From positions 4,665,840 to 4,729,839 of the forward strand of contig CM070628.1 in assembly GCA_036346255.1 (NCBI GenBank): DNA of 64,000 nucleotides, written 5' to 3'. Shown here in pieces: positions 34,601 through 48,700 of the stretch. Numbering within the stretch: the stretch's first letter is position 1; every line of letters begins with the position of its first letter. The notes beneath the pieces are model-generated. The model saw only the letters and a list, made by a program, of their open reading frames with translations, was not told the origin of the DNA and ran no database searches. The stretch is from Ampelocalamus luodianensis (Eukaryota > Streptophyta > Magnoliopsida > Poales > Poaceae). Both the position numbers and the translations under genes were made by a program.

Positions 34601-35773
34601 GCTAGGTAACTTCTCTTAGCCCGGGTGAGAAAGCCCTGCACCCTGTGTATGGCCCTAAACGTGGTCGGACGTTATGACCTTCATCACAATTATCAGGAGA
34701 ACGAGGTCGTCTACGACCATAGTTAGAGCGCTCACGTGGACCTACTCTGTCGAACACGCTTCGTTGGGGTAGATCGTCTTCTTGACAGTGGTTGTTGCCA
34801 TGATGACGATGTCTAGAGGTAGAGTGGTATGCCCTGGAGCCGGTCTAAGACCTTGAAGATTATGAAAGGCTATGTACTTCTGCAGTAGCCTCTTGCAGGT
34901 CAGCGCCCAATGAATGGATGATCAGAAGGTCATGTTCATTGTTTTCTCCCATCTGATGGTTAGTGATGGCACTCGAAAGCTTGCGAACACGGTCGACGAG
35001 AGTCTTTGCCTGTGAAGGTGACGATACAATATTTATATCTCTTACTGTCGTCCTCAGGGCGCCCAGCACTGTAATTGGTGGACGCTGGTCACCGCTTGCG
35101 TTGGTGATAGGCATCCTGGATGTCCCCGATACACTGGTGTGGTACTGACGATGGGCCTCCTCCATTGCCTTCTGTTTGGTGGCAAGGAGTTGGTTGTTGC
35201 GTTGTTCCTGTGCCAAACATCCGGCCTGCTTTTAGGTCTCATGTTGTTCACGTGTTGTTCGTTGGTCTTGTTGTCATTAATGATTGCACATGCATGAAAT
35301 CCAGAGCAAATGGAGGGTGAGAATGTCTCATACTCATCAGAGGAGGGATAATAGTTGATCTCATACTCATCAGAGGAGGGATAGTAGTTGATATCTCGGA
35401 GTAGATGTTCTGGAGATGATTATGCCAGAACCTCATCATTGACATTGTCAACGAGATCATCATGGGTTGCCACCACATTGGCATCGTTGTAACTTGTCTC
35501 TCCAGTTGAGACAAAAGTATGAATGTACTCACCCTCGGAATTGCTTGGGGGCGGTAGTGGCATCTCCGCCATCTCAGTCCCAGCTGGTTGGGTTGAAAGT
35601 GGCGAAGACTCTTCCTCGAGAACGTACTTGAGGTAGAAATCACACTTGCACGTCTCCTCAGGGATGTAGTCCTCGTCCACGAGGTCGGCGTAGTTAATGA
35701 GATCAAAGGTGTTCTTCTCGTCCATCGGCAAGGACGTGAGAACATCACGGCGACGATCTCCGGCTTGACGACA

Positions 35774-35790
35774 CTCTCCTTCTAGCGCCA
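35774..35790 (-). other. primer-binding site of the gypsy element
   Basis: On the minus strand TGGCGCTAGAAGGAGAG lies two bases past the end of the 5' LTR. The TGGCGC start is typical of grass gypsy elements. Confidence 0.6.
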
Positions 35791-35792
35791 AC

Positions 35793-36170
35793 TGTCAATG
35801 ATCGGGACCTAGGGTCTCTTATCGAGCTTACGGGGAAACAAAATACGAGAGTACGATAAAAATAGAGACCTTTATTGCCATAGACATAGTGAGATTTTTT
35901 ACAAGGATACGATGGTAATGAGATTGAGAGATTGTGATTGATTCAGAATCTGATTGTGTTACAAGATACACGGGCTACCCTCTTTATATTTGTCAAAGAG
36001 ATGGCGATTAATACCGCTAAAGATGTTTTTGTCTTCACGCATGTGCTGTTGTTGAGTCTTGAATCGTTGCGTCTTTTAGCCAACTGTCGAAAGTTGCCAG
36101 ACGCGCCACTAACCGCTCTCACGTTAGTCACATGAGAAATTGCCATATCCCTCGGCCAGTTTTCCTGATC
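35793..36170 (-). repeat. 5' LTR (matched part) of the gypsy element
   Basis: Begins TGTCAATGATCGGGACC and matches 27493-27860. Further right (36205-36290) are alternating short repeats GACTGGTCGTATAGT and GACTGGTTGTCTAGA that may belong to the same LTR. Confidence 0.7.
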
Positions 36171-36745
36171 AAGGGTGGCCCAAACCGTATGTCTAGTTGC
36201 ATAGTATCTATGACTGGTCGTATAGTGTCATGACTGGTTGTCTAGAGTCCGTGACTGGTCGTATAGTTTCTCTTGACTGGTTGTCTAGAAAATAGTAGGC
36301 ATTAGGCCTAACAAGTGCTTCAACATGTAAATGGCTGCCTTTTCTTATCAAATCCATTGGCTTTTAAGCCCTACTTAATTTGTGCCAAAGCTCTGCCGCT
36401 GATGTCATCCACCCAAGCAAAGTCACTGTTCAAACTCATAAGAAAGAACTAATATATTTTTGTTAGGAAAAGGCAACAAGTTTTTTAGAGGGGGAAATGC
36501 TGGAATTAACCACGACGCTTAGCACTAGGAAAAGGATTAGGAGCCCAACTAATCCTCAAATGGACTAAAATAAACAAAAGCAGGGGCCTCTTCGCAATTC
36601 CCACCACCACCACCGCACTCGGACCCAGATCCACCCGGCCGTCGTCGTCGTCTTCCTCCTCCACTCCGCTCCCGCGCCCTGCGAAGACGAGATCCCCCGC
36701 CGCCTCGCCCTGGATTCCGTCGAGAAGATCGTCGAGGACTTCGCC
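36171..36745. other. LTR edge and 5' flank of the AP-1 gamma gene
   Basis: 36205-36290 holds the short GACTGGT repeats. 36340-36560 is unassigned. 36590-36745 is pyrimidine/GC-rich and probably the 5' UTR of the gene starting at 36746. No TATA box was fixed. Confidence 0.45.
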
Positions 36746-39700
36746 ATGGACCTCTCCATCAACCCCTTCTCCTCCGGCACCCGCCTCCGGTCAGCCTTGG
36801 ATCACACCCACCCCCCTCGCTCGCTCCCCTCAGATCTGTGCGTTGTGTAACTGAGACGTGTGTGACGCTGCCGCAGGGACATGATACGGGCGATACGCGC
36901 GTGCAAGACGGCGGCGGAGGAGCGGGCGGTGGTGCGGCGGGAGTGCGCGGCGATACGGGCGGCCATCAGCGAGGGCGACCAGGACTACCGGCACCGGAAC
37001 ATGGCCAAGCTCATGTTCATCCACATGCTCGGGTACCCCACACACTTCGGCCAGATGGAGTGCCTCAAGCTCATCGCCGCCGCGGGTTTCCCCGAGAAAC
37101 GCATCGGATACCTCGGACTCATGCTGCTGCTTGACGAGCGGCAGGAGGTCCTCATGCTCGTCACCAATTCCCTCAAGCAGTATCCGCCCCGCCTATGCTT
37201 ATGCTCTGCGTTTGCCGCTGCTGTTCTGCGCTGTTATTTTATTTTGATAATTCTATGCTGAGCTTTGAGTATTCGGTAGTACTTAACGTGGGCAGAGATC
37301 TTAACCAGTCGAACCAGTTCATTGTGGGGCTTGCGCTCTGTGCCCTGGGGAACATTTGTTCCGCTGAAATGGCTCGCGATCTGGCACCTGAGGTGGAGAG
37401 GCTGTTGCAAAGTAGGGAACCGAATACGAAGAAGAAGGTACTCGTTTTGACATGATAATTTAGTCCCAAATGAGGTCTTTTGCACACTATAGCAGTATTT
37501 CCGTTCCACGAGTCTTGTTCTTCTGCTCCTACAGATGAAAGAGTTACTGTATGGAACTATGGATGTTTCAAGTATTGCAATGACCATTTCATCATTTGCC
37601 CTAGATTTCTACCTAAACTATGTTTTAGCAGTAAATAGTAAAACTTGAAAAGCGTAATATGTTAGCATATACTCTGGGTAGTTTAGGATCGGTAAATTTG
37701 CACTTGGACAACTGTTCTTTACTTTTGGGTTGTTCTTATCGATACCATCATTGTTTCAAAGCTTATGTGCTGAGCATTTTTTTTTTGCTCGTCATCTTCA
37801 CCCTGCACAGGTGTTCTTTTTTGGTTTGCTTTGAAATATGTGTTGTGGAGAAGTATTCTTGATTGTATAGCTCTTACTGTTTGTAGGCCGCCTTGTGTGC
37901 TATTAGGATTGTAAGAAAAGTTCCAGATTTGGCAGAGAATTTCATGGGTTCTGCTGCATCATTACTGAAGGAAAAACATCACGGGGTTCTGATATCTGCT
38001 GTTCAGCTCTGCACAGAACTCTGTAAAGCCAGCAAAGATGCATTGGGGTACTTGAGAAAGGTACAGTGCATGCTAGGAGCAGTGATTTTTTTCTTGGAGA
38101 ATGCTGTACTACATTCTGTTTGTATTCTCGAAGTTGGTATGCTACTAATAAATGTTCATTCATTCATTGCCTCCATGTTAACATATACTGTTTCAGCTAG
38201 TTGTTTTCCAGATTAATTTATGTGTGAGAAACTTGATAGCTCTTGTTTTCATATAAGCCCTTGAAAGAAACTGTGCTAAACGAATTTCAAATTGTACCTT
38301 TAGTTTAAACTGGTTCAGCCTTTTACGAATTGGCAGGCTCTTGATTTTTAGTTGCTGCCAACCATGTTTTTCTGGAATACTACATTTCTGCTGCCTAGAC
38401 TCTTGAGCATTTTTTTTTTACCATGAATAGTTTGAAACATTTTATCTAAAAAAATATATTGAAACAATTTTTTTACCCAAATGTCCAAAATGGTTGATTG
38501 AAAACTGTATGTTTCCTATTGTCATGTTTCGAGATATCTGGTAGTGGCACACTGGCACTGTTGGTTTTGTTGTGCTGGACCATTCTTTGCTTGCTTCAGT
38601 GGGGTGTGTACGATGTTTGAACTTCCAGGCATTCATCTGTAGGCACATACAATAGTATTTTTGGGATATACCAACAGTGTTTGCTACATTTTCTTGCATC
38701 CATCTAGCTTAGCCTGTGTGCTGTGTGAGAACCTCATTGATAGGTGTTAACCAGGAATGCAGTACAGTCCCCAGTTTCCTATGATTGACTAGGAAGAGGA
38801 GATGTAATGTTTAACAAATGCTGGAAGCACAGAGATAGTCAGTTTCATTCTTTCTTTCTAGATGGGAAACTAGTCCCAAAGAAACATTGAAATCAGAACT
38901 GTATAATTTCCAAATTCATCAGATGACTTTTACAGTTTACACTGACAACCTCTGCCCAAACCCTGCTTGTTTAGTGTCCTTAATATTCCACACTGGGAAA
39001 GCATTAACCTCAGTCCCAATCCCTGCTCCTTTGGATCATTCATTTGGTTATGCATTGACACAATAATGTTATTTAAAAACATTGCTATAATAGTGTGACC
39101 ATTGTTTTTTATGTAACACAATTCCAATGTTGTGTTTATTGAAAGAAGCAAAAAATTTCTTGTGTTCTGCCTCATAGCTGTATTCATCAACATTGTTGTT
39201 ACCATACCTGCAAGATCATTGCAAACTTTCGTATTCATTTGTGGCAATAATCCTTCTTGGAAAATTTTGCTGTTGCAGAACTGCCTTGAAGGTTTGGTCC
39301 GAATACTGAGAGATGTGTCCAATAGTTCATATGCTCCTGAATATGATATTGCTGGCATTACGGATCCATTCTTGCATATCCGAGTGCTTAAACTCATGCG
39401 GGTGTTGGCTCAAGGAGATGCAGATTGCAGTGAGTATGTGAATGATATTCTTGCCCAGGTGATTTGTTCATCTTTGGTTTTACATGCAATGCAAAAATTC
39501 TCCATGCAAAGCACATATGCTCTCATCAATTTCGAGAACCAGATTCTTGATTATTACAAGTGTACATATTGCAATATTATTCCCTTTAGTGGCACTAGTC
39601 CTAGTAATTATAAGTTTTTTAAATGCACTGTAATATTGTTCCATTTAGGTCTTGCTTGGGGCGCTATTACACTTGGATTTAAAAACCTTTTTTTGTTATC

Positions 39701-42700
39701 TTTTGCACTTGCGCTTCTGTGTATCTTATGGTGGACAGTTAACACTTATATTGCATTTCCAGGTTTCAACAAAAACCGAGTCAAATAAGAATGCCGGAAA
39801 TGCTATTTTGTATGAATGTGTTGAGACCATAATGGGCATTGAAGCTACTAGTGGTTTACGTGTGCTGGCGATCAATATTTTGGGTAGATTCTTGTCCAAC
39901 CGTGATAACAACATTAGGTAAAAATTTACTCTTGCTCTTGGACAGCTGATATGGCAAACCTCTTTCCTTTGTTAAAAAAGGGGGTTAAGATAGTTTTTTT
40001 CTCTGTTGAGTAAGTTCATTGATCCTGACTTATTCCTGTGGTATATGAGCGCTGTTCTTCTACTACTTATGGGTGACTAGGAATGGGACTATTCTTGAAT
40101 AACAAGAATGGACGGGACACTTGTATGATTGAGTTGTTTTTTACTAGTAAACTGTTCTCCTCTCTATGATAAATAGAATACTTACTGGGCATACTGCCTT
40201 TTCAGATATGTTGCTCTGAATATGCTAATGAAGGCCATGGCGGTAGATACACAAGCAGTGCAGAGGCACAGGGCAACAATTTTAGAGTGTGTCAAGGTAG
40301 TATATACAATTCTCCAGTATAATGTGCTCTGGGCTTATCCTCTTTCTTGTGGGGAAGTAAAAAAAAATGCTCATGCATGTACAACTTTGAGATTATCTTC
40401 ACCTACGATAGTTTCCTGAGAAAATGGATTGTTTTTTTTTCTGTATTTCTTGAGAAAATAATTAAACATTACTAGTGACAAATGCATATTCTCTTGCTTT
40501 CCTGCATTTCTTCCAAGTTAGGCTCAATTCATTATGAAATCTCCTTTTTTCTGCTTTGTATTCCTTCCTCTCCTCAAGTGATATGTGAAACAAAAGAAAA
40601 ATGACTATACTATATTCTTCTTCTTTCTCACCCTTTTGCCCCCCAATTGATCCCTGAGTAAGTGATTGTGTATATTTTCTTCCATGCAAAGAAAAAGCTA
40701 CCTTAACATACTTTTAACTTTTTTTTATTGCAGTTTGCCCTGTTTATGGGTTTGTGCTATTCACCTGTCACTTGTGGCAAGATTCCCAGTTCCTTTTATT
40801 TTGCACTTAAAAATTTGGAATCACATGCACTTTCAGGATGCAGATGTCTCTATTCGCAAAAGGGCCCTTGAACTTGTTTACCTACTTGTCAATGATGCAA
40901 ATGTAAAGTCTTTGACTAAGGAGCTTGTTGATTACCTAGAAGTAAGTGATCAGGACTTCAAGGAAGACCTCACATCTAAGATATGCTCAATAGTTGAAAA
41001 GTAAGTCTTGCACAATTAATTATGAATCAGGCATTTTCCCCTGTTATAGATGACTTATGATTCATGGCATTTTTGTTTTATACATCATCTCTACTGGCTT
41101 TTGGAAGAACATCTGATTTCCATGTTTATCTCTACTGGCTTTTGGAAGAACATCTGATTTCCATGTTTCGTAATTGCTCCAAAGGTTGCTGTACATCATT
41201 GTTGTTACATGTATCTTATATAATTGACAAACAAGAAAGGATGTTCACCTTGCGCAATAAACGGCAGAATTTTCCTTATGGTACAGTATATTTTCTTCCC
41301 CCAGATGGAGAAAAAGGAAGTAGAAATAAGGGGAAACGATTTGGTTAACAGCAGGGGAAAGTTGCTTTGTTTTCATTTCATGTTAGGCCTCCCCTTATCA
41401 TGTCCTCTTTCTTCTTACCCATCAGAATTAAGCCAAATGCTTTAAGCTTAGTTTTTTCAGGAGCATATCATCATGTCAACTTAATTTTCTGCATGCTGTT
41501 AGAATATACTATATAACACAGCATTTTCAATATACTTTCTTTTGCATTGTGTTATTTAAGGCTATAACATCAGTGTTCCAGTTTACAGCATTCTTCTGTG
41601 TCGTCCCTTGAATCTCGACGCATAATTGCTGTGTAACTTTGTCGTTTGTTGCATTTCCATGCTTTTTATTCCTTTTTGACAATCACATGAAGCTGCTACT
41701 CACTCCTTTACCTCCCCACTACTGCTTAACTGCACCACATGGGAATTATCAACTTATTTTTAGATCCATATGTGTTCTCGATGAGATGTTTACAATTTTG
41801 TACCTTAATTATATTTTATATGACATTTTTGTTTGTCTCCTGTTGCCTGTTGATTTACGAGACATTAACATCTTGGCATTTCTAATAGGTTTTCCCAAGA
41901 TAAGCTATGGTACTTAGACCAAATGTTCAAGGTTTTATCTTTGGTATGTAGAGAAGCACTACTATCACTATGAACCATTTTTCTCTTGCATTGGCCAACA
42001 AAGATCTGAATTTATGTTGCACCCTTCTATATCTACAGGCTGGGAATTATGTGAAGGATGATGTATGGCATGCTCTTATAGTTCTAATAAGCAATGCATC
42101 TGAACTTCAAGGATACTCAGTCAGATCATTATACAAGGCATTGCAAGCATGTGGTGAACAGGTTTGGAGAAATAATTAGTATTCTCTGTAACGTATGTCA
42201 TTGAATTGCACCATATCTGATGTAATTGAATCTCTTCTACATTGAATTGTTTAGGAAAGTTTAGTTAGGGTAGCTGTTTGGTGCATTGGTGAATATGGTG
42301 AAATGCTGGTCAACAATATTAGTATGCTGGATGTGGAGGAACCAATCACGGTGAGTTGAAAATTCCTGCCAGCCATCCTAATTTGCTGATACACTTTCTC
42401 CCGAGAAGTCACTATGCAATGGGAATTTCATTTTGTGGCATTGCATATTCTTGTTACTTTCTTCAGGCAAGCAGTGCAGTGCATCCATTGTGTTTGAACT
42501 GCTCCAAACTTATTCAATATATAACGCTGATAAGTGATAACTCTTGGATCTACTAAAATTTTCCTCACATTATCCTCCCTAAGCTCCCTTATGATCACCT
42601 TGCAATTACCTATATTAGCTGTAATGATTTTCACCAAGAAAAGCTACATGATCATTCATTTAGTCACACGTCTGGATACATGGTTCACTGTTCACTGCTG

Positions 42701-45700
42701 AATTTTGGGTTTACAGAGTGTGTCAGTTCATTGGTTGTATGCTCTTCCAGAGCATGTTAGCATTTCTCTCTATGTATTTCATGTAGTAGCATTGCTCTTC
42801 CATTTTACTATTGTCAAATGGCTTGGTCAATTCCTGGACATATTCAGGTAATAGAATCTGATGCCGTGGATGCTGTAGAGCTCGCTCTTAAACGCTACTC
42901 TGCAGATGTTACAACTCGGGCTATGTGTCTTGTTGCTCTTTTGAAGCTTTCCTCCCGATTTCCACCAACTTCAGAGTAAGTAATCATTCAACTTGACCTT
43001 GTATGTTGTTGGATAACATACCAAATGACTCAAATGTGCATTACATTTTAGCAAGAGCTAGCAGAGTTTGATTATTTCAGTTGTACTGGTTTCATGGGGT
43101 TCTGATTGACCTGAGGTTTGTTGTAAACGAGACCCAGCTATGGTCGCAGGATCATCATATTCTAATTTTCATCTCTATATTTGCACATGAACTATCTGCG
43201 CTTACTGACTATACAAGCTTTCTATGTAAAAAAGCAATTTCACGGCCAAAAAAGTTATTAAGTTGAAAAATGCCGTAATAACACACATTAGTTCCCATTC
43301 TTAAGCTTCTTTGTTTAATGATCATGGGTCATTGAATTTTGTATGACCTGGTTTCTTTTCATGAACTCACTGAATGAAAACTAAGTGTTGATGAGTATTT
43401 TACCATACTTTGATATACTATTCATTCTTCATTTAACTTTAACTTTGTTTACAAGTATACAATGTTAGCATTGGAGCTTTAACTTTTCTCATAATGGAAA
43501 CTAGGACTAATAGCCTACTCCAACTTGTTTGGGACCAAAAGCTTTGTTGTTGCTGTTGTTGGAAACTAAGGCTAATATGTTGGCTATTTGTTTCAAATTT
43601 ATGTTCACATTACCTTTTTTATATGCCTTTGAAACTGGTATTTTTCGTTTAACCATATCCTTATGCAGTTTTCTGTTATCTATTGCATAGTATTTTTTTT
43701 TCATTTTCATCATCCTCTTTTGTTATTGTGTTGCTAGGAGGATAAAAGAAATAGTTGCACAGAATAAAGGGAATACTGTGCTTGAATTACAGCAAAGATC
43801 AATCGAATTCAGCTCCATTATACAAAGACATCAGTCTATAAAGTGGGTGACAGCTTTTAGCCCTTATTGTGGAGACTTTATTTAATATCATAGTTTTTGT
43901 AAAAATATATTAATGTTGAGAATGCTGGTGTATGTGCAGATCATCTTTGCTTGAGCGGATGCCTGTATTGGATGAAGCTAGTTATTTGGTGAAGAGAGCT
44001 GCTTCTACACAAGCAACTGTTTCACTTTCATCAGCTAAATCTGCTCCAGCAGTCACACCTGGAGGCCCACTTAAGCTTCCAAATGGTGTAGCAAAGCCGC
44101 CGGCAGCTCCTTTAGCTGATTTGCTTGATTTAAGTTCTGATGATGCTTCAGCGAGTAGTTCTGCCCCTACTACAGCACAAAATGATTTTCTGCAGGATCT
44201 TTTGGGCATTGGCTTGACTGATTCATCTATTGCAGGTTTTGACTCTTTACTATTTTCCTTAATATATATTCACCTCTGTTTCTTCTCTGTTAGCACAAAC
44301 GAAGTAAGTGATTGTCATGGGCTGGGGTACTGTTCACACACGTGAACAGTACCACGGGTACTGTAGCTCCGGGATTAGAAAAGGGATTATCCTCCGAATA
44401 AGAATATCTATTTCTCTAAATAGTTGATTAGTTTCCTTGTATAGGGATTAGTTAATCGGAAAGATTATCTATTAGTTAGGAAAGTTATCTAATAGTTAGG
44501 AACATCATCATTTAGATTGATTTTTATCCATAATTGTTAGAAGAGCCCTCTATATAAAGAGGATTATTGTAATCGTTGGCATTAAGCAATGAGAATACAA
44601 TAGTTTAAGTCCTAATCCCCTTCGTCTCCCTAATCTATAGTCTTCCATCTCCTCTAGCAGCTGACGTTACCTGGCTATCCTTCCGGTGATGTTTACCTCT
44701 ATGATCTAAGGATCTTAACATTTGGTATCAGAGCCAACACTATGGTTTCTGCTGTCGAGAATTTTAAGGCCATGAGGGTCACCCTCAACAAGATGAGTGC
44801 CGGCGTAGGCGACATAAAAGCCATCTTGGCAGACATGGCGGCTATGGTGGTCAAGCTAATGGAAAAGGAGAAGAAGAATGCACGGGCAGCAGTTACTGTG
44901 CGATCTGCGCCACTGGAGGCGTCTCTGATTTCGCCAATGACTTCCGCATCGTCGACTTCGTTGTTCGTGGTTGCACCAACGGTGTCCTCGCTGAGGAAGA
45001 AGGCCGCTGTCCAACGGCTGTCTTCTCTACGTGACTAGCCGACGTCTATTGTGTTAGAAGATGAAAACTAGGGTTTGCTATTCACAACTCTGCATCTTAT
45101 TCATTAATGGAGGGGATATATATTGACATAGATAAATGGGCCTCATGGGCTACAAGGGCCACATGGGCCATGAGAGAGAGAGAGATAAAATAGAATATAC
45201 AATACTCTTAACACCCCCCTTCAAACTCAAGGTGGATCAGGAGGATCTGATGCACTGAGTTTGAGTAGATGAAGTCGATGATGTTCTCGAGTCTAAGCTT
45301 TAGTGAAGAAATCTGCAACTTGAAGCTCTGAGGGAATATACTTGAGGGCAATGGTCGACTGCTGACAATGAGATCATGTGAAGGAGGCATCAACACCAAT
45401 GTGTTTTGTCAGCTCATGCTTGACTGGATCACTGACAATTTGAATAGCACTTGTATTATCACAAAAGAGAGGAGTAGGATTGTCACAAGGGACACCAAGG
45501 TCACTCAAGAGACATCGAAGCCAAATGATCTCTGATGTTGTAGTGGTAAGTGCTCAAAGTTCAGCCTCTGCACTGGAGTGTGACACCGCAGTCTATTTCT
45601 TGGACTTCCAGGCAATAAGCGAAGTACCAAGAGAGATACAATAGCCAGTGATAGATCGGTGATCAGCTGGATCACTCGCCCAAGTGGAGTCAGAGTAAGC

Positions 45701-48700
45701 GTGGAGCTGGAGTTGACTCGAACTGGCATAGAACAGACGTCTGGACGCAGTTCCTCTCAAGTATCTCAGTACATGAAGAGCATGACCATAGTGAACTGAG
45801 GTGTGAGCACTGGCAAACTGGCTGAGCACATGAACAACATGAGCAATGTCTGGTCTGGTGACAGTGAGATAGACAAGGCTCCCAACAAACTGACGATAGC
45901 GAGAAGGATCTATCAGAGGTACATCGTCTGTAGATCGAAGCTGCAAGTGAAGCTCCATGGGTGTGGCAGCAGTACGAGTGTCAGTCATCCCAGAGTGAGC
46001 AAGCATATCTTGAACATAGCGATGCTGAGAGAGATAGTAGCCATCATCGTCAGAATGAACCTCAATTCCTAGAAAATAGCTCAATGGTCCCAAATCAGAC
46101 ATCATAAATTGTTCACTCAATTTCTTCTTGACAAAAGCTACGTAGTCCATGTCATTTCCTATGATCAGCATATCATCTACATACAGAAAAAGCAAAGTAC
46201 GGCCTCGCTGAGAAGTGTGAATAAACAAAGCAGGGTCATGCTCACTCGGAGTGAAACCAACAGCTCGAATCACAAAACTGAAATGCTCGAACCAAGCACG
46301 AGGAGCCTGCTTGAGACCATATAGAGCATGCCGAAGGCGACAAACATAGCCTGTAGGAGCCTCAACACCTGGGAGTGGCTGCATATAGACCTCCTCATGT
46401 AGATCACCATGAAGAAAAGCATTCTTGACATCCATCTGAGATATAGTCCATGCGCGTATTGCTGCAACTGCTTTAAGAGTACGGACTATGGTCATATGAG
46501 CAACTGGAGTAAAAGTCTCATCATAATCTCGATCATAAGCCTGCTAAAAACCTCTTGCAACAAGACGGGCCTTGTATCGCTCTATTGACCCATCTGACTT
46601 GTTCTTTATTTTGTACACTTACTTGCATGTGATAGGAACAGCTCCAGATGGTAGCGGAACAAGATCCCAAGTGCCTGTGCACTAATGCTGTGAGCTCCTC
46701 TGTCATAGCCAATCGCCACTGTGTACACCGACCTCCCGATAGGTACTCGGCTCGACTCGCACTGCACGAGAAAACCCCCATCTCTCTGGTGCCTGAATAA
46801 AAGAGCGATCACGTAAGGTATATTGTGATGTAGTAGAACGATCGTCAGAGTCGATGGTACTGGTCGGAGGATCAAGTGGAGGAGAGGAGGACTGAGGATT
46901 AGAAGGAACTCTCTATCGGCGACTATAGTGGAAGGGAAAAGTGGAAGTGTCAGAAACTGGTAGAGGTGGTGGAGAAACTGGTAGAGCTGGTGGAGAAGGC
47001 ACACTAGAAGGTGAAACTGGTGGAGAAGGTGTATCTGGAGAAGGCAAATCTGATGAAGGAATGGGAGGTAGACACAAAAAGGAAGAAGGAGAAGTGAGAT
47101 GTGTAGAAGGATGATGAAAGAAAGGTTGTCTCTCATCAAAAGTCACATCACGAGAGGTGCGAATGCGACGTGCTGAGGGATCATAGCAACGATAGCCCTT
47201 ATTTTCAGGACTATAACCCAGAAAAACACACTCAACTGACTGAGGGCTTAGCTTTGTGCGCTCACGAGGTGGTAGAAGAACATAGCAGACACAACCAAAA
47301 ACACGAAGATGAGCATAGTGAGCAGGTGCTCTGTACAGGACCTCACCAGGACACTTGTCCTGAAGCTTGGAAGAGGGCTGACGGTTAATAAGATAGACTG
47401 CTGTAGAAACCGTTTCCCCCCAAAAGTGAGGGGACAAAGGAGGAAATGAGAAGAATACGATCAGTCTCGATGATGTGACGGTGCTTGCGCTCAACAAAAC
47501 TATTCTGAGCATGAGCACCAGGACACGAGAGCTGGGGAAGAGTACCCTCGGAAGAACGGAACTGACGAAAGGTTGAGGAAAGATACTCTCTTCCAGAGTC
47601 AGAACGGAAAATACGAATAGAAGAAGAAAACTGTGTATGAATCATCTTAGCAAAAGACCGATAAATGGAAATTAACTGAGGGCAATGTTTCATAAAATAG
47701 ATCTAAGTATATAGAGAGTGATCATCAACAAATATGACATAATAACTATGACCACCCTTCGAAACAAAAGGTGATTGACCCTATACATCTAAATGCACCA
47801 AATCAAAAGGATCAAAAGAATGAGAGGTACTACTAGGATATGGAAGCGGTAGCTGTTTTCCCAGCTTACAACCAGTACAATGAAAATTAGACTCAACAGT
47901 GACATGACCTAAGGAACCCTGATGAACTAGAGTGGTGAGGCGAGCTCCACAAAGATGATCAAGTTGATGATGCCACTTGCTGAAGGAAGACCCAACAAGA
48001 GACTGAGATGATGACATATAGACGTACTGGTGGAAGGAAGATGTAAGGTGTCCAAGACATAGAGACTAGGAGAGCCTCTACGGCGATGGCCAAAACCAAT
48101 CACTCTTCTGCTCTGACGATCTTGAATGAAACAACAAGAATTATCAAATCTGATGAAACAGTTCATATCAGTGAGTTGACCAACAGAAAGAAGATTCATC
48201 GATAGTTGAGGAACAAAAGACACATCAGGAACAAGAAAGCGAGAAGTAGAGAGGATGCCTTGATGGGTAATAGAGCAAGGTGTACCATCAGTAGTGTGAA
48301 CATATATAGCATCAGTCACGGGCCTACAAGCAACAAGTTGAGAGTTGTCAGATGTGACATGAAAAGAGGCACTTGAGTCCAGAACCCAAGGTTGAGTAGC
48401 ACTAGAAGCAGAAGGTGCAACTGATGTCATAGCAGCCACTGATCCAGAAGTCACAGTAGATGTGGATGTGGCAGCAGTGACTACTCCAGTAAGTGCTTTG
48501 GAAGGCCCAGTAGGTGCTCCATGACAACGGTTAGATGGCTGTCTAGCACGATAAGCAATAAGCTGATCTGGATGCAACTTGAAACATTTGTCAACATGAT
48601 GATCAGTCCTCTTGCAATGGGAACAAACCAACACTCCTGTGGGTGTCGGTGTCGCTCTGGTAGATCCAGACCGCTGTGAGAGACTGAGTACAACATGTGG

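Larger units (their letters stand above)
28436..35790 (-). pseudogene. gypsy gag-pol remnants
   Basis: Gag fragments lie at about 33965-35790, most of them frameshifted. The retroviral-type aspartic protease region is 33130-33615 (PIDGGISLDLLF motif, normally VDGGSSAD). RT runs from about 32900 down to 32514 (AYSGYHQIS at its end), is broken by the insertion, and resumes at 29767 with DDEEKTSFITPFG and then the connection domain to about 29080. RNase H (ATNNMAEYEDLIADFK, GDSQLVVNQVS) is 28436-28741. No integrase zinc finger or catalytic core is seen. Stops occur throughout, so it is non-functional. Confidence 0.82.
27493..36170 (-). mobile_element. degenerate gypsy LTR retrotransposon lacking integrase
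   Basis: Related LTRs at both ends (27493 onward and 35793 onward) share about 370 bp, including TTATCGAGCTTAC, GAGATTGAGAGATTGTGATTG and CTTCACGCATGTGC. A primer-binding site reading TGGCGCTAGAAGGAGAG on the minus strand (35774-35790) adjoins the right LTR, placing the 5' end on the right. Reading right to left the order is gag, protease, RT, RNase H, as in Ty3/gypsy, but only about 450 bp separate RNase H from the left LTR, so integrase is missing. RT is interrupted by the insertion at 29768-32513. The outer limits of the LTRs beyond the matched 370 bp are uncertain and may extend to about 27977 and 36334. Confidence 0.8.

Noticed and set aside
39132..39788. 218-codon frame spanning AP-1 gamma exon 5
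   Set aside because: Read-through of introns 4 and 5 around the true exon 39279-39458; introns add hydrophobic nonsense.
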